Shown: positions 35,445 to 44,300 of the stretch, in pieces | Numbering within the stretch: the stretch's first letter is position 1 | Layout of the letters: each line of letters begins with the position of its first letter | Assembly (NCBI RefSeq): GCF_011090385.1 | Contig: NZ_SEWW01000002.1 | Coordinates: 361,825-425,824 of the forward strand | From: Aquirufa beregesia | GTDB taxonomy: Bacteria; Bacteroidota; Bacteroidia; Cytophagales; Spirosomataceae | Reading direction: 5' to 3' | DNA: 64,000 nucleotides | Program-made: the position numbers and the translations under genes | Notes under the pieces: generated by a model | The model's input: the letters and a program-made list of their open reading frames with translations, nothing else | Database searches by the model: none | Told to the model about the DNA's origin: nothing

Positions 35445-36152
35445 ATGATATTTCAGCCTAAAGCCATTTTTTTTGATTGGGACCATACCTTATGGGACCA
35501 TGACCGTAATTCCCAAGAAGTGATACTGGAACTAGTGGAAGAATTTGGCTTAGACAAACAAAGTCCGCTATCTGTCTCCTCTATTTGGGATACCTATCAA
35601 CAAATCAATACGGCTTTATGGGATGATTATCAAATGGGCTTGATCTCTCAAAGTGAATTACGCGAATCTCGTTTTTTACGCTTTTTTGAAGCCATAAAAG
35701 TACAAGGGCCTGCCGATGAGTTTTCAGAGCATTTTTTATTTAGAACACCTCGTAAAACCCATTTGATGAAAGGTGCTCAGGAATTGGTGGAAGCCCTTTC
35801 TCCGCATTTCCCTTTGTATATTTTAACGAATGGATTTGAAGATATTCAACATATCAAAGTGGCATCTTCTGGTCTTGGGCATCATTTTAAGGAATTAATT
35901 ACGTCTCAAGGAGTAGGCGCCAAAAAACCTGAAATCGCCTTTTTCGAACATGCGCTCCAACGAGCGAATTGTCAAGCTCATGAGGCCTTGATGGTAGGGG
36001 ACAATTGGCATGCAGATATCCATGGGGCCAATCAAGCTGGGATTCCAGCTATACATTATAATTTGTCGCATGCTTCAGAAGCAATTTGGCAAATCTCCGA
36101 CCTTCAACATGTGAAAAATCACCTGAAAATTTATTCGAATAAGGATAATTGA
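35445..36152 (+). CDS. HAD-family hydrolase, YjjG-like nucleotidase
   Basis: A 235-residue protein. Motif I: FFDWDHTLWDHDRN with the nucleophile Asp. Motif II: LTNGFEDIQ. Motif III/IV: LMVGDNWHADIHGANQAGI. The cap domain is helical, as in the YjjG type that removes phosphate from (non-canonical) pyrimidine nucleotides. Substrate assignment is inference. The ATG lies only 5 bp after a -7 box, so its mRNA may have no leader. The last 22 bp overlap the convergent nuclease-like gene. Confidence 0.85.
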   Translation: MIFQPKAIFFDWDHTLWDHDRNSQEVILELVEEFGLDKQSPLSVSSIWDTYQQINTALWDDYQMGLISQSELRESRFLRFFEAIKVQGPADEFSEHFLFRTPRKTHLMKGAQELVEALSPHFPLYILTNGFEDIQHIKVASSGLGHHFKELITSQGVGAKKPEIAFFEHALQRANCQAHEALMVGDNWHADIHGANQAGIPAIHYNLSHASEAIWQISDLQHVKNHLKIYSNKDN

Positions 36153-36754
36153 TTGTCGTTTGCCTTGCGGTCAAATATCTTTTTATCTCGAATGAATTTT
36201 TTATTTTCCTCCAAAAAGGAAATGAAACCTTCTATTTGTTGGTATAATGGATTGAAGTCCACTGATTGTAAAAGGTAGGATTCGACATAGACATCCTTGA
36301 AATCAGTGATGACATAATCCAATTGCTCGATGCCATATTTCTGAAGTCCCAGTAAATAGAGATTTTGATGGTTTTTAGCGAAACGACCAGGCTCATAGAA
36401 AGAGGTACTTTTTAAATCAAAAGCTGTCTTATCACCCACGCCATCTACATAGCCATATACCATGGCATTTTTATAGCGAGACTCTACATAAAACTGGGTT
36501 TTATATTTATTGGGCAATAATTCCCTCGCTTTATCAATGACCCCTTCTTGGAATAATTCTTCCCCTTCACCCAGTGTAACTGCTCGTTCAAAATCCACCC
36601 CCTTTTTTTGTGCTACGGTAGTTGGCTTTTTAACCCGATTGATACGCTCAATCATTTCAATTTCATCGACAATAATTTTGCCGTTTCCATCGCGTGATTG
36701 ATTTAGATATAAAGCGTAAGAATTGAGTAGGGTAGGGTATAAACGATACAGCAT
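36131..36754 (-). CDS. PD-(D/E)XK nuclease-like protein ending in a sliding-clamp-binding motif
   Basis: A 207-residue protein. A RecB/PD-(D/E)XK-type core is suggested by a conserved Glu in KKGVDFERAV (about residue 53), then VYGYVDGVGDKTAFDLKSTS (Asp, then D-L-K, about 120-135), and a following Gln-Tyr helix (HQNLYLLGLQKYG). The last residues, QLSLFE, match the bacterial beta-clamp-binding consensus QL(S/D)LF at an exposed C-terminus. It is the last gene of a five-gene operon with exonuclease III. The target is unknown. The family call rests on motifs only. Confidence 0.7.
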   Translation of the reverse strand: MLYRLYPTLLNSYALYLNQSRDGNGKIIVDEIEMIERINRVKKPTTVAQKKGVDFERAVTLGEGEELFQEGVIDKARELLPNKYKTQFYVESRYKNAMVYGYVDGVGDKTAFDLKSTSFYEPGRFAKNHQNLYLLGLQKYGIEQLDYVITDFKDVYVESYLLQSVDFNPLYQQIEGFISFLEENKKFIRDKKIFDRKANDNQLSLFE

Positions 36755-36762
36755 GATGCAAT

Positions 36763-37065
36763 TTATCCAATTTCAAGGCGAGATACAATCTCGTTTCCAA
36801 TTAAGTGTTTTTCGGTAATTTCTGCGACATCTTCTAATTGAACATTGCCATAAAATACCCCTTCTGGATATACGACCATGCTCGGGCTCTTACCACAGAA
36901 ATCTAAACAACCTGCTTTTTGTATTCTGATTTTTTGATCACTTCCTGTTTCTGCCCATTGGGCTTTGAACGCTTCAACTAATGCCATACCATGTTCTGAT
37001 CCACAACATTTTTTCGGAGCAGGCTTATCATTAGTACAAATAAATACGTGTTTTTCGTAATACAT
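36763..37065 (-). CDS. Thioredoxin-like [2Fe-2S] ferredoxin
   Basis: A 100-residue protein of the thioredoxin-fold ferredoxin family. The cluster-ligand cysteines are in FICTNDKPAPKKCCG (residues ~10 and 19-20) and AGCLDFCGKSP (53 and 57), the spacing of this family. The conserved PSMVVYPEGVFYGNV follows. It is an electron carrier with unknown partner. It lies 8 bp upstream of the nuclease-like gene and 5 bp after exonuclease III. Confidence 0.86.
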   Translation of the reverse strand: MYYEKHVFICTNDKPAPKKCCGSEHGMALVEAFKAQWAETGSDQKIRIQKAGCLDFCGKSPSMVVYPEGVFYGNVQLEDVAEITEKHLIGNEIVSRLEIG

Positions 37066-37070
37066 AGGTG

Positions 37071-37832
37071 TTAATTAAGATGTATAACCACTGGGCAGTG
37101 GTCGGAATGTTTAACTTCGGGTAAAATCTGGGCATGCGAAATACGATCACGTAAGGATTCGCTAACTAGATGATAATCAATACGCCAACCTAAATTCTTG
37201 CCTCTAGCCCCTGCTCGGTAACTCCACCAGCTGTAATGATGGGGTTCTGAATTGATATGTCGGAATGAGTCCACAAATCCCGAATGGATGAAACTTTCCA
37301 TCCATTCTCTTTCTTCAGGCAAAAAGCCAGAGCTGTTCGCATTGGATTTTGGGTTATGAATGTCTATGGCTTTATGACAAATATTGTAGTCGCCTGAAAT
37401 GATTAAGTGAGGAATTTCTTTTTTTAATTGCTCAATATATTGATAGAAATCCGATAGCCAAATCATTTTAAATCCTTGTCTTTCATCTCCACTGGACCCT
37501 GAAGGCATGTATACACTCATCACGGAAAAATCCTCAAAATCCGCTCGTATTACTCTTCCCTCCGCATCATATTTTTCAATGCCACATCCAATAGTGACGG
37601 CTTTTGGCGCAATTTTAGAAAAAATGGCAACTCCAGAATAACCTTTCTTTTGGGCAGAATGCCAATACACTTGATAGCCTAATGCCTCAATGGCTGAAGT
37701 ATCCACTTGATCGATGTCCGCTTTCAATTCTTGCAAACAAAGCACATCAGGATTTTCTTCCTTCAGCCAATCAATAAAACCTTTTTGAATGGCGGCTCTA
37801 ATACCATTAACGTTGTACGAAATAATTTTCAT
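37071..37832 (-). CDS. xth: Exodeoxyribonuclease III
   Basis: A 253-residue AP endonuclease/exonuclease of the EEP superfamily. The active-site motifs are all present: NVNGIRAA, LQELKAD (Glu), GYSGVAIFSK, ISGDYNICH, GWRIDYHLVSESL and KHSDHCPVV (the catalytic His). It nicks at abasic sites and removes 3' blocks in base-excision repair. It is the central gene of a five-gene operon transcribed from the promoter at 38887-38917. Confidence 0.96.
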   Translation of the reverse strand: MKIISYNVNGIRAAIQKGFIDWLKEENPDVLCLQELKADIDQVDTSAIEALGYQVYWHSAQKKGYSGVAIFSKIAPKAVTIGCGIEKYDAEGRVIRADFEDFSVMSVYMPSGSSGDERQGFKMIWLSDFYQYIEQLKKEIPHLIISGDYNICHKAIDIHNPKSNANSSGFLPEEREWMESFIHSGFVDSFRHINSEPHHYSWWSYRAGARGKNLGWRIDYHLVSESLRDRISHAQILPEVKHSDHCPVVIHLN

Positions 37833-37836
37833 AAGC

Positions 37837-38202
37837 TTAAGCTTGTTCTGGGCTAAATACTTCTGATTTGAAATACTGAATGATATGGGCTTTTATGAGA
37901 ATTTCCTGTTCCTTTAGGGGCATTTGAGGCACGGCCTGTACTAAATTCCAATGTGGCCATCCTTCGGCATCTAGACCTTCTAAAGTGTAAAATCCGCTGA
38001 AGCTCAATACTTTACAGGTTGCAATGTGCATTAAATCCTGTTTTTGCTCCTTACTGAAAGTAGCATGACCTTTCCCCAATTCTTGAACTCCAATCAAAAA
38101 AAGAACGGAGTCAACATCAGCGGGCCTTTTATTGAATTGAGTTTCAAGGAAATCAAGAACTTGATTCCATTCAGAAGTAACAATGCTAGGTTCAAAATCC
38201 AT
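37837..38202 (-). CDS. Conserved hypothetical protein
   Basis: A 121-residue, probably soluble, largely helical protein. I do not recognise a characterised family. Notable segments are VLFLIGVQELGKGHATFSKE and AEGWPHWNLVQAVPQM. There is no signal peptide or membrane helix. It lies 4 bp upstream of xth and 16 bp after the membrane-anchored gene before it, so it is part of the same operon. The look of the sequence suggests a family restricted to Bacteroidota, which is a guess. Confidence 0.75.
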   Translation of the reverse strand: MDFEPSIVTSEWNQVLDFLETQFNKRPADVDSVLFLIGVQELGKGHATFSKEQKQDLMHIATCKVLSFSGFYTLEGLDAEGWPHWNLVQAVPQMPLKEQEILIKAHIIQYFKSEVFSPEQA

Positions 38203-38218
38203 GGGTAAGCAGTAACAA

Positions 38219-38833
38219 TTAGTTCTGCAAAGCTACTTTGAATTTGGCAGATTCAAGCACGGCTTGTTGACCTTTTGGATTATTGGCGATTAGAATTAAT
38301 TCGCCCTCGACAAAATTCGACGTTATTTTTGTGATATTGACACGGCCTACGCCATTCTTAACTCCTTCTTTATTAGGCAAACTAGATTCGAAGAAATTAT
38401 TTTTATCCTGGTAATTATCTAGGTTTTTAATCAAATTGCCGATGTTGGAAATTTCCCCATCTCCTGGGATAAAATAGGTTCCAGGGCCTTTAATCTTATA
38501 AATCTTTAAATAAACGGATTCAAGGTTTTTTTCCTGAGTGCAAGAAAGTGTTAGTACGGGATTTCCCATTTCATTTTTTACTAGAGCCTCAATATTCTTG
38601 GTTTCTATGCGGTGGTAATTTTCATCATCAAAAACTATTTTACCTGCAAAGAAGCCTGGTTCAACGGGTTTTTCCGAAAATGAAGATTGATAACTAAACA
38701 TGAACACGATAATTCCTAAACCCGCATATAAAATGTTAATGGGGTATTTCACGAAAGAAATGAAGAAAACGCCAATAGGGTTTTTATCAATTTTCTGCCA
38801 AAATCGGACTTTCGATGAAGTAGATTTGTTCAT
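38219..38833 (-). CDS. Membrane-anchored protein of unknown function
   Basis: 204 residues. One membrane helix lies near residues 28-46 (YPINILYAGLGIIVFMFSY) after a basic N-terminus. A ~155-residue extracytoplasmic, beta-rich domain follows with no cysteine pairs or motifs I recognise, except one Cys in LTLSCTQEKN. It is the first gene of the xth operon, 54 bp downstream of the -7 element. No function assigned. Confidence 0.72.
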   Translation of the reverse strand: MNKSTSSKVRFWQKIDKNPIGVFFISFVKYPINILYAGLGIIVFMFSYQSSFSEKPVEPGFFAGKIVFDDENYHRIETKNIEALVKNEMGNPVLTLSCTQEKNLESVYLKIYKIKGPGTYFIPGDGEISNIGNLIKNLDNYQDKNNFFESSLPNKEGVKNGVGRVNITKITSNFVEGELILIANNPKGQQAVLESAKFKVALQN

Positions 38834-38886
38834 ACTTTTTTTGGCTTAACGGGTAGAAACAGGAATGTTGAGAAGAAAATCAGCTA

Positions 38887-38917
38887 CAAAAATATTATAA
38901 CTATACTGATTTGCCAA
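38887..38917 (-). promoter_or_regulatory. Promoter of the five-gene xth operon (TTG-N20-TATTTTTG)
   Basis: On the reverse strand TTG (38917-38915) is followed after 20 bp by TATTTTTG (38894-38887). The predicted start is near 38881, about 48 nt before the first ATG. Confidence 0.62.
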
Positions 38918-38994
38918 GATTTACTCGATTATTTAATACTTGATTTATTAAGTGGTTATTTTTTTAATAGTTAATAGAATTGTAAATCAATTGG

Positions 38995-39002
38995 TAAATT
39001 TG
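38995..39002 (+). promoter_or_regulatory. Candidate -7 element (TAAATTTG) for ispH
   Basis: TAAATTTG lies 41 bp before the ispH ATG in a very AT-rich stretch. There is no TTG at the usual spacing. Confidence 0.38.
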
Positions 39003-39042
39003 AAAACTGTTAATCCATTTATTAGTTATTAAGGTTGTGTAA

Positions 39043-40359
39043 ATGAAAGAGGATCAAGATCAATCAGTTTTAAAGTATCGGTTCGCCAATGGTAGAACTG
39101 AAAAAAGAAATTTTAAGAAAATGAAGTCTTTTTCTATTCCTTCCTTATTTAAAAGTGAATTGATTAGTCGAGTCAAGGAAGTGCGTCGTTTAGGGGATAA
39201 GCTCAAAAAGAATTTTAAGCCTTCTGTATTTGATTTTGGCTCTGTGGAAATACTCCTTTCTCGGCATTTTGGCTTTTGTTATGGGGTGGAAAATGCGGTA
39301 GAAACAGCCTACAAGATTATAGAAGACAATCCTCAGAAGCGCATATTTTTACTTTCTGAAATGATTCATAATCCAGCCGTGAATGCAGATTTATTGGATT
39401 TAGGAGTGAAGTTCATTCAGGATACCTATGGCAATCAGTTGGTTGCTTGGGACACCTTGACCAAAGAAGATATTGTTATCATTCCGGCCTTTGGTACTAC
39501 ACTAGAAATCCATGCCATTTTAGATAAAATTGGAATTGATTTATATGCTTATGATACCACCTGTCCGTTTGTAGAAAAAGTATGGAATCGAGCCAATCAA
39601 ATAGGACAAAATAAATACACGGTGGTGGTACATGGAAAACCTAGTCACGAGGAAACCAAAGCCACTTTTTCCCATTCCAAAGTGGTTACCCCCACCTTGA
39701 TTGTGAAAGACCTGGAACAAGCTAAACGCTTGGCCTATTATATTCGAAAAGAAAAACCTTCCCAAGAGTTTTATGAGGAATTTGAGGGTCAGTTTTCGCA
39801 AGGTTTTGACCCAGAAAGAGATTTAGAGCGAATAGGCGTGGTTAATCAAACTACCATGTTAGCGATTGATACTCAAGAAATTGTAGAATATTTGAAAGCT
39901 GAAATTGTTCGTTTTTATCAATTGGAGCCACACCAAATTACTGCCCATTTTGCAGATACCCGAGATACATTATGCTATGCCACCAATGATAACCAAAGTG
40001 CGACCTATGGCTTAATAGCTGAGGAAGCGGATTTTGCCATCATCGCTGGTGGTTATAATTCATCGAATACCTCCCATTTAGTGGATTTGTGTCAGGAGAA
40101 ATTACCTTCTTATTTCATCAAGTCAGCTGAAAAATTGATTTCAGAAAATGAAATTCTTCATTTTGATAATAAAAATAAAGAAGAGGTTTTAATCCAAGGG
40201 TTCGTTCCCCAAAAGCCTAAAGTTCGTGTTTTATTGACTTGTGGAGCATCCTGCCCTGATGCGGTCATTGAAGAAATTCTTCGAAAATTAGTTTCATTTT
40301 TCCCAGATGCAAAGGGTGTAGACGAGGTGGTAGAAAACTGGACCTTAGCTCAGGCTTAA
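39043..40359 (+). CDS. ispH: 4-hydroxy-3-methylbut-2-enyl diphosphate reductase
   Basis: A 438-residue [4Fe-4S] enzyme that makes IPP and DMAPP at the end of the MEP pathway. The three cluster cysteines are in HFGFCYGVENAV, YDTTCPFVEKVW and TCGASCPDAVIEE. Histidines of the active site lie in EMIHNP and VVHGKPSHEET. It is longer than the ~310-residue enterobacterial form because of a ~70-residue basic N-terminal extension and an internal insertion, as in the longer form of the enzyme. Its TAA overlaps the stop of the convergent kinase gene. Confidence 0.95.
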   Translation: MKEDQDQSVLKYRFANGRTEKRNFKKMKSFSIPSLFKSELISRVKEVRRLGDKLKKNFKPSVFDFGSVEILLSRHFGFCYGVENAVETAYKIIEDNPQKRIFLLSEMIHNPAVNADLLDLGVKFIQDTYGNQLVAWDTLTKEDIVIIPAFGTTLEIHAILDKIGIDLYAYDTTCPFVEKVWNRANQIGQNKYTVVVHGKPSHEETKATFSHSKVVTPTLIVKDLEQAKRLAYYIRKEKPSQEFYEEFEGQFSQGFDPERDLERIGVVNQTTMLAIDTQEIVEYLKAEIVRFYQLEPHQITAHFADTRDTLCYATNDNQSATYGLIAEEADFAIIAGGYNSSNTSHLVDLCQEKLPSYFIKSAEKLISENEILHFDNKNKEEVLIQGFVPQKPKVRVLLTCGASCPDAVIEEILRKLVSFFPDAKGVDEVVENWTLAQA

Positions 40360-41246
40360 TTCAAATAGGAATCTAGTATTTTGTTTACGGCAGGTAAGTA
40401 ACCTTCTCCAAACAAATTGACGTGTACCATTAATGGGTATAAATTGTAGAGGGGAATTCGCTCATGGAATCCTTTTAAAATCGGGAAAGCTTCATGATAA
40501 GCTTCATAAAATTCTTTTTCAAAGCCTCCAAACATGGTGGTGAAAGCAATTTCTGCTTCTCTCAAACCAAAATAACAAGAAGGATCCACCAAGCTCACTA
40601 AGCCGTGTTGATTGACCATGGCATTACCCGACCATAAATCTCCATGAATTAGAGCAGATTGTTCATTGGGAATGATGGATGGGATTTTGTTGTACAGTTT
40701 TTCAAATGCCTCATTCGTAGCACCATCAATTTTTCTGTGGTATAAGGCGGTATCTACTTGAAACTTTATGCGGTTTTGAATGAAAAAATCCACTCCTTGT
40801 AGGTTCCATGTGTTCACCTGTTTAGCTGCTCCTATGAAATTGTCATAGTCCAAGCCATGTCCTTGAGAGGAACTTGTTTGATGTAAATGCGCCAATTTAA
40901 TTCCAAAATCACTCCAGTAATTTTCTTTTTTCTCCGCGGAAGAAATACACTCCATGACCAGGTATTCTTTTTCATCCAATTGTCCTACGCCCAATACCTG
41001 CGGAACAGGAATGGTGTTGGAGGAGGCTATCAAAGCCAAATTTTTTGATTCTGCTTGGAACAATCCTTGGTGATCACCTTGGTTCCATTTGATGAAAAAT
41101 TCTCCTTGTGCTAACTTGACACGAACGGCTAGATTAAAATTACCTCCATAGAAAAATTGAAAGTCCTCAATGGTTCCAATTTCGCCTAAATTTTGGCGGA
41201 GTATACTTTCAATAAATTGATACTGTTCTTGTGATTGTTGTGACAT
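40356..41246 (-). CDS. Fructosamine-3-kinase-like protein
   Basis: A 296-residue protein-kinase-like fold protein. The ATP-binding start is YGGNFNLAVRVKLAQGEFFIKWN with the Lys. The catalytic loop is ALIHGDLWSGNAMV with the Asp, and the metal-binding Asp is in LVDPSCYFG. EMAFTTMFGGF-type sequence (here EIAFTTMFGGFEKEFYEAY) is typical of the fructosamine kinase family, which repairs glycated lysines. I take the ATG at 41246, since the ATG at 41276 would lie within the spacer of the matched promoter at 41265-41295. Confidence 0.87.
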   Translation of the reverse strand: MSQQSQEQYQFIESILRQNLGEIGTIEDFQFFYGGNFNLAVRVKLAQGEFFIKWNQGDHQGLFQAESKNLALIASSNTIPVPQVLGVGQLDEKEYLVMECISSAEKKENYWSDFGIKLAHLHQTSSSQGHGLDYDNFIGAAKQVNTWNLQGVDFFIQNRIKFQVDTALYHRKIDGATNEAFEKLYNKIPSIIPNEQSALIHGDLWSGNAMVNQHGLVSLVDPSCYFGLREAEIAFTTMFGGFEKEFYEAYHEAFPILKGFHERIPLYNLYPLMVHVNLFGEGYLPAVNKILDSYLN

Positions 41247-41264
41247 GCTGGAGTCAATATTCTT

Positions 41265-41295
41265 CAAAAATACCAAAATAGAAACTCATGGGCAA
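41265..41295 (-). promoter_or_regulatory. Promoter of the fructosamine-kinase-like gene (TTG-N20-TATTTTTG)
   Basis: On the reverse strand TTG (41295-41293) is followed after 20 bp by TATTTTTG (41272-41265). The expected start is near 41259, 13 nt before the ATG. Confidence 0.6.
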
Positions 41296-41377
41296 TTTTA
41301 TTTTGTCTCATTCATGAATGGTATGCGTATGAAAATTCGTATTTTCAAGTTCTGACTAGTTCTGATTAGCAAAACCC

Positions 41378-44300
41378 GTGTACAATCCGCTTCAAAACCA
41401 ATTACGAAACTATCACTGGCAACTTTCTCGAAAGGAGTTGTGGAAATCCTTGATACATGCTGCTATCTGGATATTATGCTTGGCATTTTTCTTGATTTTA
41501 TGGGAATATTTAGCCTGGTTTTCATCGGCCATTCGGGGTATATTTTTATATGCATTTTTTATAGGTTCAGCAGGAATTCTCCTATTCTTTGTCCGAAAAT
41601 CTGTTTGGGATTTAATGCGCCCATTGAATCAAGGAGATTATTATCAACTAGCCATTAGTTTAGGTAAATATTTGCCTACGCAGCATGCCGATGCCTTAAT
41701 TAATGTACTTCAATTACAAAATCAAGAGCCAGAGCATTCCATAGCATTGTGGCAAGCAGCGATTGAAGAAAAACAATCCTTTTTGAAACAGTACCGCTGG
41801 GAGGATTTTATTCAGTTAAATGAGTTAAAAAAACCTTTTTTCTTGTTTTTGACCCTTTTTGCTTTGTTGGGAATGGGTCAACTGACTTTCCCTAATCTAT
41901 TTCGAAAGCCGAGTTTGCGTATTTGGAATTACTCTTTTCATTACCCCAAAGAAATCCCTTTTGAATTTGTCGTCCTAAATAAACCTTTTCAAGCTGTTGC
42001 GGGAGAAAACACAGAATTTCTCATTGAATTAAAAGGCAAAAATTTACCAAGTGAAGTGATTTTGCATTGGGAGGGAGAGCGAATACCTTTAAATCCCACC
42101 GAGAAAGTCAATCAATTTCGAGGACTAATTCCTGCCGTTCAAGTGGAGAAATGGCTACAGTTTGAGGCGGGGGGATATTTTTCTGAGCCTCAGCTTTTGC
42201 CCCTGGTGCACCGGCCAGGTTTAAAAGAAATGACCATGCAGTTGATTTATCCTAGTTATTTAAAGAAGCCAAGCGAAACGATACATCAAGCCATACCCTT
42301 GAAAATTCCTGAGGGAACTACCGTCCATTGGGAAATGACATCATCTGGTGCGGAGGAATTAGGAATACAGTTTCAAAATAAACTCTTGGTAGATTGGGCA
42401 AGTCCTAATTTGTTAAGAACAAGGTATCAATTGACCCGAATAATCAGCCAAAGTAGCGGCTATCAAGTTGTGGCAAAAAATGCCCAGATGCCTGTTCAAA
42501 AAAGTGTTATGCAAGCTATTGAGGTGATTTTGGATCAAAGACCGAGCCTGCAGACTCAGTGGCTGGATGATACGTTGTATTATCGTTTTAGGGTGTTGAA
42601 TGCCTTGATAGAAGATGATTATGCTTTGGGTCAAATGCGGCTAGCTTATCAGATCAAGAGAAAAAGTGCCAAAGGTCTTTCTGTCAAAAAGACCCAATGG
42701 ATTCCAATTCAGAAAGGAGCTAAGCGCTTGGAAGTGGAGTATATCTGGCGAATAGATTCATTGGCTTTACAACCAGGAGATCAGGTTCATTATCGAGTAG
42801 AGGTTTCAGATCAAGATGGGTTGCATGGACCTAAGTGGACACAGACTGGCCTCCAAATTTGGGAATATCCTGAGCTACAGCGTTTGGAAAAGAAAATGGA
42901 TCAACAAGTGGATCAGGCTGAAAAACAAGTGTTGAATTCGCTTCAAAAGGCTCAAAATATGAAACAAGAAATCAACGAATTGACCAAACGAGTTCAGTTG
43001 GGGAAAGAAGTTGATTTGAAAGCTTTACAAGAAGTATTGGATAAAGAGGCGGCTTTGAAAAAGACTATTGAAGAGCTTAAAAAGATGCAAGAACAATGGA
43101 TGGGTCAACAAATGAGTTTTCAGCAGGTGGACCAAGCATGGATGAAAAAGATGGAAAACTTGCAGAAAATGATTTCTCAGCTATGGGATCCTGACATGGA
43201 AAAACGACGAGACGCCTTGTTGAAAAACTGGGAAAAAGAATCGGCAACCCTATGGCAAAAACATTTGGATCAAATGCGTAACCAAGGGAAGAATATGGAG
43301 CGGGAATTGGAGAGATTGCAGCAGTTTTATCAGGAATTGAAAGTGGAAAAAATGATGGATGAATCCATTTCTCGTTGGAAGGAATTGGCTAAAAAGCAGG
43401 AGGAATTAAGTGAAAAGAACAATGGAAAAAATGAGCAAGAATTAGCTAAACAGCAAGAAGCCCTGAATAAGGAGGTGGCAGAGGAAAGGAAAAAATTGGA
43501 CGAGATTGCTCAAGAGAAAAAGGAGATTCCCGGTGAACAGGATTTGGATAAGGAAGAGAAATTGCAGGAGGAGATGGAGGAAAATTTGGATAATGCAGAA
43601 GAAAATTTAAAGAATAAGCAGTCTAAACAAGCGGAAACCAATCAAAAGAAAGCGGCTGAGAAAATGAAAAAATTAGCCAAGAAATTGGAAGAGCAACAAG
43701 AGCAACAAGAATCCATGGAAGTGGCATTAAATTTAGCTCAACTTCGCTTGTTGATGGAGGATTTATTGCAACTTTCTTTTGATCAGGAACGCATCATGAA
43801 GGCCTATAAAAAGATTCCTACAGGGGACCTGGCCGTAAGACAAATTTCACAGGAACAAAACAAGTTGGGTGAGATGGCTACTATCTTGGAAGATAGTTTG
43901 ATTTCATTGGGGAAAAAATTGATGCCTTTGTCCCAGACGATCACCAAGGAAACAACTAACATGAAACAAAGGATGCAAGAGGCTTCCCGAATGATGAAGG
44001 AGCGTAAATGGGATATTGTTCCGGTAAGGCAACAAGAAGCCATGGCAGCGACAAACCAGCTGGCAGTTTTGTTGTCAGATTTATTAAGACAAGTTCAAGA
44101 TCAAGCAGCACAAGCCAAATCTGGAAAGAAAGGCAAGTCGAAAGGAAACTCAAAGGGGAATTGGGGGCAAAGGCAGCAGCAATTGAATCAAAAAGCCAGA
44201 AAAATGGGGGCGCAGTCCATGATGATTACCAATGAGGAATTGATTAAAATGGCAGAGGAGCAAGCGCAGATTCGCCAAGAAATGGAGCAGAAGATGAACG

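Noticed and set aside
36510-36701. Short forward frames opposite the nuclease-like and nuo genes
   Set aside because: They lie entirely opposite well-supported genes and show no family features or start signals.
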